Source: Solirubrobacterales bacterium
GTDB lineage: Bacteria; Actinomycetota; Thermoleophilia; Solirubrobacterales; 70-9
Length of the DNA stretch: 61,676 nt
Direction of reading: 5' to 3'
Assembly (NCBI GenBank): GCA_009379895.1
Contig: WHSW01000001.1
Coordinates: forward strand, 15,064-76,739
Position 1 is the first letter of the stretch. The number at the start of each line of letters is the position of its first letter. The position numbers and the translations under genes are program-made. Below the pieces are notes generated by a model. It was not told where the DNA came from. It made no database searches and worked only from the letters and a program-made list of their open reading frames with translations. This document shows positions 50,269 to 57,749 of this stretch, piece by piece.

Positions 50269-51456
50269 GTGGGCGCCACGCTCGGCGAGCGGATCACGGC
50301 CGCGGAGCTGGAGGCCGACCCGTACCCGATCTATGAGCGTCTGCGCGCGGAGGCGCCCGTCGCCTGGGTGCCGGCGGTCAACATGTGGCTCGCGACGAGC
50401 TGGGAGGCGGCCGCGCGGGTCGCCTCCGAGCCCGAGCTGTTCGCCGCCGACATGCCCGGCTCGCCGATCGACCGCAGCTTCGGTAGCCCGACGATCCTGA
50501 CCTGCGACGGCGAGCCGCACCGCGAGCTGCGCCGCGCCGTCGACCCGAAGCTGCGCCCGCACGCGGTCGAGGAGTACATCGACGAGCTCGTCACCCCGAT
50601 CGTCGACGCGCGGCTCGATCGGCTCCACGCTGCGGGCGAGGCCGAGCTGATGGCCGACTTCTTCGAGCCGGTCTCCGTGCTCAGCCTGGGCGCGGTGCTC
50701 GGCCTCGCCGAGCTCGACGCCGACACCCTGCGGCGCTGGTTCGCCGCCCTCGCCGACGGGGCGACGAACTTCGAGCGCGACCGCGCCAAGCAGGCGGTCA
50801 GCGACGCCGCCTGCGCGGAGATCGATCGGCGCCTCGAGCCGGTCCTCGAGCGGCTCGAGCGCGAGCCGGACGAGAGCACGATCGCGCACATGCTGCACGC
50901 CGGGATGGACGGCGGCGAGACTCGGCCGCGCCAGGCGATCATGCCCTCGCTGAAGGTGATCCTGCTCGGTGGCATGCAGGAGCCGGGGCACGGCGCGGGG
51001 TCGGTGCTCTACGCGCTGCTGCGCCACCCCGAGCAGCTCGCCGAGGTCGTCGCCGACCCCGAGCGTCTGGTGGCGCCCGCGATCGAGGAGGGAATGCGGT
51101 GGGTCGCGCCGATCGGCACCCAGGGAAGGCGGACGACGCGCGCGCTGGAGCTCGCGGGCGCCAACCTGCCGGCGGACGCGCCGGTCGCGGCGGTGATCGC
51201 CTCGGCCAACCGCGACGAGGCCCGCTTCCCCGAGCCGGATCGCTTCGACATCCACCGCGACCGGGGGCGGGTCGCGACCTTCGGCTTCGGCCGCCACTTC
51301 TGCTCCGGGCACGCCTTCGCGCGCGCCCAGGAGGGGATCGCGCTGCGCCGCCTGCTCGCGCAGCTGCCCGCGCTCGAGCTCGTCGCCGGCGAGCGCCCCG
51401 AGCTGCGCGGCTGGGAGTTTCGCGCCCCGCGGAGCCTGCGCGTCCGCTGGGCTTGA
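50269..51456 (+). CDS. Cytochrome P450 with an atypical I-helix
   Basis: A 395-residue soluble bacterial P450. The heme-binding loop is FGFGRHFCSGHAFARA (axial Cys345), and E-x-x-R is EEGMR. The I-helix reads LLGGMQEPGHGAGS, where the usual acid-Thr pair is E-P, so the oxygen-activating threonine is missing. Such variants can still act, sometimes as peroxygenases or with water-mediated proton transfer. It follows the permease stop by 2 bases and precedes the PLP decarboxylase by 29 bases, so it is likely co-transcribed with the permease. No ferredoxin gene is adjacent; the redox partner is unknown. Confidence 0.88.
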   Translation: MGATLGERITAAELEADPYPIYERLRAEAPVAWVPAVNMWLATSWEAAARVASEPELFAADMPGSPIDRSFGSPTILTCDGEPHRELRRAVDPKLRPHAVEEYIDELVTPIVDARLDRLHAAGEAELMADFFEPVSVLSLGAVLGLAELDADTLRRWFAALADGATNFERDRAKQAVSDAACAEIDRRLEPVLERLEREPDESTIAHMLHAGMDGGETRPRQAIMPSLKVILLGGMQEPGHGAGSVLYALLRHPEQLAEVVADPERLVAPAIEEGMRWVAPIGTQGRRTTRALELAGANLPADAPVAAVIASANRDEARFPEPDRFDIHRDRGRVATFGFGRHFCSGHAFARAQEGIALRRLLAQLPALELVAGERPELRGWEFRAPRSLRVRWA

Positions 51457-51472
51457 CCCGGCCGGGCACGGG

Positions 51473-51478
51473 TACGGT
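51473..51478 (+). promoter_or_regulatory. TACGGT -10 box, leaderless promoter
   Basis: TACGGT lies 7 bases before the GTG of the decarboxylase at 51486. It provides an internal promoter in the permease-P450-decarboxylase run. Confidence 0.5.
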
Positions 51479-51485
51479 TGAGCAC

Positions 51486-52928
51486 GTGACCGGCAGCCAA
51501 CAGGCCGATCGGCCGTCGGGCTACGCGTCGCTCGCCGACCGCGACGCCGTGCTCGCGGCGCTCACCCGATTGATCGCCGAGGCCTGGGAGTCGTTCGAGC
51601 GCCCGCGCCCCGAGGAGCCCGCGATCGACGACGAGGTGCGCGAGCGGCTGGCCCTGCCGCTCCCCGAGCTGCCCGCCGACCCGAGTCAGGTGCTCGGCGA
51701 CGCCGCCCGGATCCTCGACGAGTCGGTCTCGCCATCGCGCCCCCTCTACCTCGCCTACGTCGGCTCGACCGGGCTCGAGGTCGGGGTCCTGGCCGACGCG
51801 CTGACCGCGACCTACGACGTCAACCTGGCGGTCACCGCGCGCGCGGCGGACCTCGTCGAGCGCCAGGCGGTCGAGTGGGTGGCCCAGTTCGTCGGCTTTC
51901 CGTGCGCCGAGGGGGCGTTCACGAGCGGGGGCATGACCTCGAACCTGACCGGGCTGCTGGCCGCCCGCGAGCGGGCCCTGCCGGGCTGTCGCGTCGACGG
52001 TTTCGCCGGGCGCCAGGGCACGGTCTACTGCTCGGCCGAGTCGCACCACTCGGTCGTCCGCGGCGCCGAGGCCGCCGGGATCGGCTCGAGCTTCGTCCGC
52101 TCGCTGGCCTTCGACGAGCGGCGGCGGATGCGCGTCCCAGAGCTCGACCGGGCGCTCGGCGACGACCGCGCCACCGGCCTGATCCCGGTCGCGGTGGTCG
52201 CCAACGGTGGAACCACGCTGACCGGGGCCGTCGACCCGCTGGCCGCGATCGCCGACGTCTGCGAGCGCCACGGCGTTTGGCTGCACGTCGACGGCGCCTA
52301 CGGGCTGCCGGCCGCGGCGACCGAGGTGGCTGGGCCGCTGTTCGCGGGGCTCGAGCGGGCCGACTCGGTGACCCTCGACGCGCACAAGTGGCTCGGCCTG
52401 CAGAAGGCGTGCAGCCTGGTGCTGGTCCGCGAGCCGGGCGCGCTCGAGGCGACCTTCGGCCACGAGGAGGCCTACATGCGCCGCGACGAGGTCCGCAACG
52501 CGGTCGAGCGCACGCTCGAGTACTCCCGGCCGCTGCGCTCGCTGAAGCTCTGGCTCGCCTTTCGCACCCACGGCGCCGCCGCCTTTCGCGGCTGGATCGA
52601 GAACACGGTCGAGCTCGCCCGCGAGCTCGCCGCCGAGATCCGCGCCGACCCCGAGTTCGAGCTGCTCTGCGAGCCGACGCTGTCGACCGTCTGCTTTCGC
52701 CACCTGCCCGCCGACCGCGCCGACCTCGACGACCACAACACCGAGCTCGCCGCCGCGGCGCAGCGCGACGGCCGCATCTACCTCGCCTCGGCCGTGCTCG
52801 ACGATCGCGTCTGCCTGCGGGCCTGCTTCGTCAACTTCCGCACCCGTCGCGAGGACCTGGGCCTGGTGCTGGCGACCCTGCGCGAGCTCGCCCTCAGGCC
52901 GGCGTCAGGCGGACCGGCATCCGCTTGA
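51486..52928 (+). CDS. PLP-dependent group II decarboxylase (aromatic-amino-acid-decarboxylase-like)
   Basis: A 480-residue fold type I PLP enzyme. The PLP lysine is Lys301 in LDAHKWLGL. HVDGAYGLPAAA carries the Asp that contacts the pyridine nitrogen, FTSGGMTSNLTGLLAAR is the phosphate-binding region, and SAESHHSVVRGA the stacking His. Aromatic-amino-acid decarboxylases convert tyrosine, phenylalanine or dopa to amines, which would feed the gamma-glutamylation route proposed here; aldehyde synthases share the fold. The GTG at 51486 is leaderless. The last 35 bases overlap the 3' end of the convergent P450. It is the second such enzyme in the window (see 4085). Confidence 0.9.
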   Translation: MTGSQQADRPSGYASLADRDAVLAALTRLIAEAWESFERPRPEEPAIDDEVRERLALPLPELPADPSQVLGDAARILDESVSPSRPLYLAYVGSTGLEVGVLADALTATYDVNLAVTARAADLVERQAVEWVAQFVGFPCAEGAFTSGGMTSNLTGLLAARERALPGCRVDGFAGRQGTVYCSAESHHSVVRGAEAAGIGSSFVRSLAFDERRRMRVPELDRALGDDRATGLIPVAVVANGGTTLTGAVDPLAAIADVCERHGVWLHVDGAYGLPAAATEVAGPLFAGLERADSVTLDAHKWLGLQKACSLVLVREPGALEATFGHEEAYMRRDEVRNAVERTLEYSRPLRSLKLWLAFRTHGAAAFRGWIENTVELARELAAEIRADPEFELLCEPTLSTVCFRHLPADRADLDDHNTELAAAAQRDGRIYLASAVLDDRVCLRACFVNFRTRREDLGLVLATLRELALRPASGGPASA

Positions 52929-54162
52929 CGCCGTTGAAGAAGTTCGACTGCAGGCGCTCGACCGGCCCGGTGAGCTCGAACTCGGCGACCCGGCGGACCA
53001 GCTCCGCGAAGACGATCTCGACCTCGAGCCGGGCGAGGTAGGCGCCGAGGCAGAAGTGCACGCCGCCGGGCCCGAAGGTCATCTCCGGGTTCGGCTCGCG
53101 GCCGACGTCGAAGCGCTGCGGGTCGTCGAAGACGAGCTCGTCGAAGTTGCCCGAGATGTACCAGGTCGCGAGCTTGTCGTTCTCTTGGATCCGCTGGCCG
53201 CGCAGCTCGAGGTCGCGCGTCGCGGTGCGCCGGAAGTGGTGGACGGGGGTGGCCCAGCGCAGGATCTCGCCGGCGGCGGTGCCGATCAGGTCGGGCTCGG
53301 CGCGCAGGCGCTGAAGCTGATCGGGGTGCTCGATCAGGGCGAGCAGGCCGTGTGAGATCGAGTGCCGGGTGGTCTCGTTGCCGGCCACCGCGAGGAGCAG
53401 GAAGTAGACGTCGTACTCGCGCTCGCTCAGCGGGCAGCCGTCGATCTCTGCCTCGACGAGCTTGGTGACGATGTCGTCGCGCGGGCACTCGCGCCGCTCG
53501 CCGGCGAGCTTGCGACCGAAGTCGAACATCTCGAGCGCGGTCGGGTTCGAGAACGGCAGGTGGCGATTTGCCTCGACCACCTGCGGGTCGAGCGCGTACT
53601 CGGGGTCGTCCTGGCCCAGCATCCGGTCGCCGAGCTCGACGAGCAGGCGGTGGTCGGACTCCGGCGCCCCGAGCATCTCGGCGAACACGCGCATCGGCAG
53701 CGCGGCGGCGACATCGGCGACGAAGTCGACCTCGCGCCGCTCGAGCGCGGCGTCGAGGACGCGATCGAAGAGCTCGCGGATCCGATCGGAGAACTCGCGC
53801 ACCGCGCGCGGGGCGAAGTCGCGGTTGACCAGCGCCCGCAGCTGGTTGTGGCGCGGCGGGTCCATGTCGATCATCGACTTGCGCGCCTCGAGCTGGTCGG
53901 GGTCGAGGTCCTGCAGCGAGCTGCCCCCGCGCTCGGAGGAGAAGCTGCGCCAGTCCTTGGCCACCGCGGTGATGTCGTCGTGGCGGGTGATCGCCCAATA
54001 CCCCGGCCCCTCGGGCTCGGGCTGCCAGTACACCGGGTCCTCGCGGCGCAGCAGCGCGAACATCTCGTGGGGTACGCGCTCGGCGAACCGCGCGTGGTCG
54101 TTGAGGTCGACCTCGGCGAGCGTCGACGGCTCGGCGTCCGGAGCTTTCGCCCGTGCGCTCAT
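52894..54162 (-). CDS. Cytochrome P450 (CYP124/125/142-like)
   Basis: A 422-residue P450. The I-helix is LLLAVAGNETTRHSISHGLLA with the normal acid-Thr pair, the E-x-x-R is EILRW..., and the heme loop is FGPGGVHFCLGAYLAR (Cys371). The sequence style (SMIDMDPPRHNQLRALVNRDF, and PVHHFRRTATRDLELRG) matches the actinobacterial CYP124/125/142 group, which oxidises terminal carbons of sterols and branched fatty acids; here the island suggests another substrate. ATG 54162 overlaps the stop of the glutamine-synthetase-like gene by one base (TGATG), so translation is coupled. It converges with the PLP decarboxylase. Confidence 0.9.
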   Translation of the reverse strand: MSARAKAPDAEPSTLAEVDLNDHARFAERVPHEMFALLRREDPVYWQPEPEGPGYWAITRHDDITAVAKDWRSFSSERGGSSLQDLDPDQLEARKSMIDMDPPRHNQLRALVNRDFAPRAVREFSDRIRELFDRVLDAALERREVDFVADVAAALPMRVFAEMLGAPESDHRLLVELGDRMLGQDDPEYALDPQVVEANRHLPFSNPTALEMFDFGRKLAGERRECPRDDIVTKLVEAEIDGCPLSEREYDVYFLLLAVAGNETTRHSISHGLLALIEHPDQLQRLRAEPDLIGTAAGEILRWATPVHHFRRTATRDLELRGQRIQENDKLATWYISGNFDELVFDDPQRFDVGREPNPEMTFGPGGVHFCLGAYLARLEVEIVFAELVRRVAEFELTGPVERLQSNFFNGVKRMPVRLTPA

Positions 54163-55511
54163 CAGAGGTGGTGCAGGTACTCGGCCAGGTCCCACTCGGA
54201 GACGTGCTGGCGGTAGCGCTCGACCTCGAACCGCTTCATGGCCAGGAAGGTGTCGACGATCTCGGCACCGACCGTGGCGCCGAGCGCGGTGTCGGCCTCG
54301 AGCGCATCGAGCGCGTCGGAGAGCGACATCGGCAGCGGCGCCCCCTGCTCGTCCTCGGGCAGCGTGTAGGTGTCGCCGGCGAGCAGCGCCGGCGGCTCGA
54401 GCTCGCGGCGCAGGCCGTCGATGCCGGCGAAGATGACCGCCGCGGTGACCAGGTAGGGGTTGGCGGCCCCGTCGCCGACGCGGAGCTCGATCCGGCAGCC
54501 AGGCCCGCGGTCGGGGGGGATGCGGACGAAGGTGGTGCGGTTGTCGAGGCCCCAGTTGGCGTGCGTCGGCGCCAGGCTGTCGGGCAGGATGCGCCGGTAG
54601 GCGTTCACGGTCGGGTTCAGGAACGCCATCAGAGCCGGGGCGTGGTCGAGGACGCCGGCGGTGAACCGGCGCAGGTCGACGGAGAGCCCGTCGCCGCCCG
54701 CGGGGTCATCGAAGCAGTTCGCCCCCTCGCTCTCGAGCGAGAGGTGGACGTGCGTCCCGGACCCGCCCTGGTCGTTGAACGGCTTGCCCATGAAGGTCGC
54801 CAGCAGGCCGCGTTGCGCGGCGTAGTCCTTGACCGCGGCCTTGAGGCGGAAGGCGTTGTCGGAGGCCTCGAGCGGGGCGCACTCCGCGAGGTTGATCTCG
54901 TACTGGCTGTTCATGTACTCGTGGTTGGCGGCGATCGCGCCGATGCCGAGCGCCGCGCAGCCGTCGAGCATGCCCTTGAGCACCCCCCGCGGGTCGGCCT
55001 GCGGGCCGACCGTGTAGACCATGCTCAGGTTGTCGACGTGGCGCCGCCAACCGCCCTCGCCGTCGGGCTCGAGGACGAAGAACTCGAGCTCGGGCCCGAT
55101 CTTCGCCGTGCGGCCGAGCTCGGCCAGCGCGGCCTCGGCACGGCGGACGAGGCCCCGCATGTCGGTCGGCTCGGGCTCGCCGTCGCGCTCGAGGTCGGCG
55201 AGGCAGGCGGCGACGTCGGGCTCCCAGGGCAGCTCGACGAGGGTCGAGAGGTCGGGCCGGGCGAGCATGTCGGGGTAGCCGCGCTCGCCGCCGACGACCG
55301 GCGTGTGGCGCAGGTCAGTTCCCATCACCGCCCAGCAGAAGGCGAGCCCGTGCTCGCGGGCTCGCTCGAGCTCGCCCAGCGGCACGTCCTTGCCGCGCTG
55401 GCTCCCGTGCAGGTCGGAGTAGGTGGTGCGGATCGTGCTCACCGCGGGCGAGAGGGACTCCAGCGCGCCGCCCGCGGCGGGCGCCGCGCGTGTGGCGGCT
55501 TCGAGGTTCAC
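54162..55511 (-). CDS. Glutamine-synthetase-like gamma-glutamyl ligase
   Basis: A 449-residue protein with the catalytic barrel of GS: IGPELEFFVLE (metal E-x-E), NHEYMNSQYEINL, GSGTHVHLSLE (His for metal and ATP), NAYRRILPDSLAP and RIELRVGDGAANPYL. The adenylylation loop and the usual ammonia-site features of housekeeping GlnA are not evident, and the divergence is as in PuuA, GlnA3/4, IpuC and AtdA1, which join glutamate to an amine. Start GTG 55511 has AGGAGGAGGAG 5 bases away. The operator box at 55564-55577 lies upstream. It is coupled to the P450 and follows the amidotransferase gene, a pairing like aniline (AtdA1/AtdA2) and polyamine pathways. Confidence 0.88.
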   Translation of the reverse strand: MNLEAATRAAPAAGGALESLSPAVSTIRTTYSDLHGSQRGKDVPLGELERAREHGLAFCWAVMGTDLRHTPVVGGERGYPDMLARPDLSTLVELPWEPDVAACLADLERDGEPEPTDMRGLVRRAEAALAELGRTAKIGPELEFFVLEPDGEGGWRRHVDNLSMVYTVGPQADPRGVLKGMLDGCAALGIGAIAANHEYMNSQYEINLAECAPLEASDNAFRLKAAVKDYAAQRGLLATFMGKPFNDQGGSGTHVHLSLESEGANCFDDPAGGDGLSVDLRRFTAGVLDHAPALMAFLNPTVNAYRRILPDSLAPTHANWGLDNRTTFVRIPPDRGPGCRIELRVGDGAANPYLVTAAVIFAGIDGLRRELEPPALLAGDTYTLPEDEQGAPLPMSLSDALDALEADTALGATVGAEIVDTFLAMKRFEVERYRQHVSEWDLAEYLHHL

Positions 55512-55563
55512 GTGCTCCTCCTCCTTCCGGGCCCGGCGCCTCGTCGGCCCGTTCGGACAGCTT

Positions 55564-55577
55564 GGATAATGTACCCA
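55564..55577. promoter_or_regulatory. ATAATGTA-type box (copy 4) upstream of the GS-like gene
   Basis: GGATAATGTACCCA, read as GTACATTATCC in the direction of the GS-like gene. It shares ATAATGTA with the other three boxes. It lies directly beyond the stop of the amidotransferase gene (55579), 53 bases before the GTG of the GS-like gene. Confidence 0.65.
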
Positions 55578-55578
55578 T

Positions 55579-56262
55579 TCACGGGCGGGCGAGGCGCGTC
55601 CACCAGGTGTCGAAGAGCCGCTTCGCGGCCACCTCCGCGGACGCCGCGACGCGCGCGCCGTCCTCGGCGAGCGCATCCGGATCGACCCCCAGCGCCACCA
55701 GCCGCTCCCCGTCCTGGCGCGCCCACTCGGCGGCGATCGCCGGCGTCGACTCGGGATGGAACTGCAGCCCGAGCGAGCCGTCGAGGGTGAACGCCGCGGG
55801 TCCCGCGGGCGAGCGCGCCACCGTCCGCGCCGCCCGCGGCGGCACGAGCAGGTCGTAGTGGTAGTGGAGCCAGGGGCCGGGCGGAACGAGCTCCGGCTCG
55901 AGGGTCTCGACCTCCATCCACTCGATCTCCGGCGGGTCGGAGGGCGCGACCTCGCCGCCGGCGGCCACCGCAAGCGCCTGCCCGCCGAAGCAGAGGCCGA
56001 GCACCGGGACGCCGGCGTCGAGCGCATCGCGCAGGAAGTCGACCTCGGCCTCGACCCAGTCCGGCGCGCCGGCTCCTCCGGGCGTGTGCTGGGAGCCCAG
56101 CGAGGCGATCCACCCGAACTCGCCCGGGGCGGGGGGCAGGGGCGCGCGCCAGACCGGGCAGGTCTGATGCTCGATCCCCCGCTCGCGCAGCCAGTCGCCG
56201 AGGATCCCCGGCGGCCCGCTGTCGCCGTGCTGGAGGATCAATCCGCGTCTGGCTTCTCCCAT
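55579..56262 (-). CDS. Class I glutamine amidotransferase-like hydrolase (AtdA2-like candidate)
   Basis: A 227-residue single-domain class I amidotransferase with an intact triad: Cys91 in VLGLCFGGQALA, His169 and Glu171 in LQFHPES. No synthetase domain is attached. Free-standing proteins of this type hydrolyse gamma-glutamyl amides (AtdA2 and its relatives for gamma-glutamylanilide) or serve as glutaminase subunits. Here it precedes the GS-like ligase on the same strand by 67 bases, so a gamma-glutamyl hydrolase is the favoured reading. ATG 56262 is leaderless (TAACCT 7 bases upstream, 56275-56270). Confidence 0.8.
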   Translation of the reverse strand: MGEARRGLILQHGDSGPPGILGDWLRERGIEHQTCPVWRAPLPPAPGEFGWIASLGSQHTPGGAGAPDWVEAEVDFLRDALDAGVPVLGLCFGGQALAVAAGGEVAPSDPPEIEWMEVETLEPELVPPGPWLHYHYDLLVPPRAARTVARSPAGPAAFTLDGSLGLQFHPESTPAIAAEWARQDGERLVALGVDPDALAEDGARVAASAEVAAKRLFDTWWTRLARP

Positions 56263-56269
56263 CGAGGCG

Positions 56270-56275
56270 AGGTTA
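56270..56275 (-). promoter_or_regulatory. TAACCT -10 box, leaderless promoter of the amidotransferase
   Basis: Reverse strand TAACCT, 7 bases, ATG 56262. There is no Shine-Dalgarno sequence and no ATAATGTA box here, so the amidotransferase may be expressed separately from the GS-like gene. Confidence 0.5.
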
Positions 56276-56393
56276 GCGGCGCTTCGCGGCGAACCGGGAC
56301 CGAGAACCGGCTGCCCGATATTGGCCCACAACCGGCACGCATTCGGCACATTCGGCGCACCACGGATCACGGTTCGCCCCGCAAGTTGCCGGA

Positions 56394-57170
56394 GTGCATC
56401 CACCCGAGGTCAAGGCCGAGGCGCTCGAGCTGATCGCCGCCGGCCTCAACGACTGCGAGGTCTCGCGGCGGCTGGGGGTCCCGCGGCGCACGATCATGGA
56501 CTGGCGTCGGCCCACTTATGCGCCCCGCAACGGAAGGCCACGCGAACGCGAGTGTTGCCCCCGCTGCTGGCGAGATGCGAAGGAGATGAGCTTCACGCCG
56601 GCCGACTACGCAGAGCTGCTCGCGACCTACCTCGGCGACGGGGTCCTGTCCGCGACGGCGCGCACCTGCCGACTGCGGATCGCACTCGATGCCAAGTACC
56701 CCCGGCTGATCGAAGAGGTTCGAGAGCTGATCGGCCGGTGTCTTCCAGAGAATCGCGTGGACATCGTCCAGCGAAAGGGCTGCGTGAACGTCTCGGTCTA
56801 CTCCTGTCATCTTCCCTGCCTGTTCCCCCAGCATGGGCCTGGCAAGAAGCACGAACGGCCCATCGTTCTCGAGCCGTGGCAGCGCAATCTCGTCGCCGCG
56901 GCGCCCTGGGCATTCATCCGCGGGTGCATCAGAACCGACGGCTGCGCGTTCATTAACCGCACCGACATCCACCGCGCCGAGCCGTACGAGTACCTGAGCT
57001 ACGAGTTCTCGAACATGTCGAAGGACATCGTCGATCTCTTCCTCGAGGCATGTGATCGCGTCGGGGTGTTCACGCGCGCTAACTGCAATCCGAGGGGACG
57101 GTGGAGCGTGCGCATCAACCGACGCGACAGCGTCGCCGCGATGCTTGAGCACGTCGGTCTGAAGACCTGA
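56394..57170 (+). CDS. HTH plus LAGLIDADG-endonuclease-like protein beside tRNA-Leu
   Basis: A 258-residue protein. Residues about 5-40 are a resolvase-like helix-turn-helix (EALELIAAGLNDCEVSRRLG VPRRTIMDWRR). CCPRC (54-58) is a possible zinc knuckle half. Two LAGLIDADG motifs follow, ELLATYLGDGVL (motif 1, Asp82) and AFIRGCIRTDGCAF (motif 2), as in monomeric homing endonucleases. The codon use is less GC-skewed than in neighbours, a sign of acquisition. It is not in an intein or intron; it is free-standing and ends 22 bases before tRNA-Leu. Start GTG 56394 is weakly supported (CCGGA upstream). Role unknown: nuclease, or a regulator using the fold. Confidence 0.75.
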   Translation: MHPPEVKAEALELIAAGLNDCEVSRRLGVPRRTIMDWRRPTYAPRNGRPRERECCPRCWRDAKEMSFTPADYAELLATYLGDGVLSATARTCRLRIALDAKYPRLIEEVRELIGRCLPENRVDIVQRKGCVNVSVYSCHLPCLFPQHGPGKKHERPIVLEPWQRNLVAAAPWAFIRGCIRTDGCAFINRTDIHRAEPYEYLSYEFSNMSKDIVDLFLEACDRVGVFTRANCNPRGRWSVRINRRDSVAAMLEHVGLKT

Positions 57171-57192
57171 TCGCTACATTTGAGGCGCTTAC

Positions 57193-57276
57193 GCGGCTGT
57201 GGTGAAATTGGCAAACACGCGGCGTTCAGGTCGCCGTGGGCGCAAGCCCTTGGAGGTTCGAGTCCTCTCAGCCGCA
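57193..57276 (+). tRNA. tRNA-Leu (anticodon CAG)
   Basis: Acceptor stem GCGGCTG/CAGCCGC with discriminator A (57276). D-arm TGGTGAAATTGGCA, anticodon stem CGGCG/CGCCG around loop TTCAGGT (CAG, reads CUG), a long variable arm (GGGCGCAAGCCC) that marks a class II tRNA, and T-arm GAGGTTCGAGTCCTC. The CCA is not encoded. A TACATT box (57175-57180) lies 12 bases upstream as a possible -10. Confidence 0.95.
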
Positions 57277-57461
57277 CTGTCCAGTTCTGTCCCGGGGTCG
57301 CCTCGCCGCGCTGGCCGAGGCGGTGCGCTCGGGGGCGGCGGCGATGGTCACCGGCAGGCCTCGCAAGGCTGTCAAGGCCCGGGCTGGGTTGGTTCATCCC
57401 TCGTCTGGGCACACCCGGAGCAAATCGGCACGCTCGCCGCCCGCTAGAATCGCCGCCGCGC

Positions 57462-57534
57462 GCCGCTATCGTCTAGGGGACTAGGACGCCGCCCTCTCAC
57501 GGCGGAAACCCGGGTTCGAATCCCGGTAGCGGTG
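57462..57534 (+). tRNA. tRNA-Glu (anticodon CTC)
   Basis: Acceptor GCCGCTA/TAGCGGT (G-U at the first pair), anticodon stem CCGCC/GGCGG with loop CTCTCAC (CTC, reads GAG), T-arm CCGGGTTCGAATCCCGG, discriminator G. CCA is not encoded. TAGAAT at 57445-57450 is a good -10 placed 11 bases upstream. The 185 bases between the two tRNAs hold no gene that I can see. Confidence 0.95.
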
Positions 57535-57543
57535 CCTCGGAAT

Positions 57544-57564
57544 CCGCTTGGTCAAGCGGGTTTT
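57544..57564 (+). terminator. Intrinsic terminator after tRNA-Glu
   Basis: CCGCTT-ggtc-AAGCGG stem-loop followed by G and TTTT. It begins 9 bases after the tRNA. This is one of few classical terminators in the window. The remaining 185 bases to 57750 hold no gene. Confidence 0.8.
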
Positions 57565-57749
57565 CGCATATCCTCGGACCGCTGTGGCCAATGGCCGCGC
57601 CAAGGCGCGGAGTCTCGTGCACGAAAAGCGTCGCTGATCGGGCCGCCGTCGGCAGACAGCCGGTGTCGTCGCCCAACCGGCCCACTCGGCCTGCGTGTCG
57701 GGCCGTTGAAGGAGGAGCTCACGCACGACGTCCCGTCGGCGATGGGGCC

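Noticed and set aside
54162-56027. N-terminal extension of the GS-like protein upstream of 55511
   Set aside because: The extra frame is the shadow of the amidotransferase gene; GTG 55511 has AGGAGGAGGAG next to it and starts the family-typical region.
57193-57276. Integration (att) site duplication at the tRNA-Leu 3' end
   Set aside because: I found no second copy of the tRNA 3' end (GGTTCGAGTCCTCTCAGCC) near the LAGLIDADG gene and no integrase, so an integrated island is not supported.
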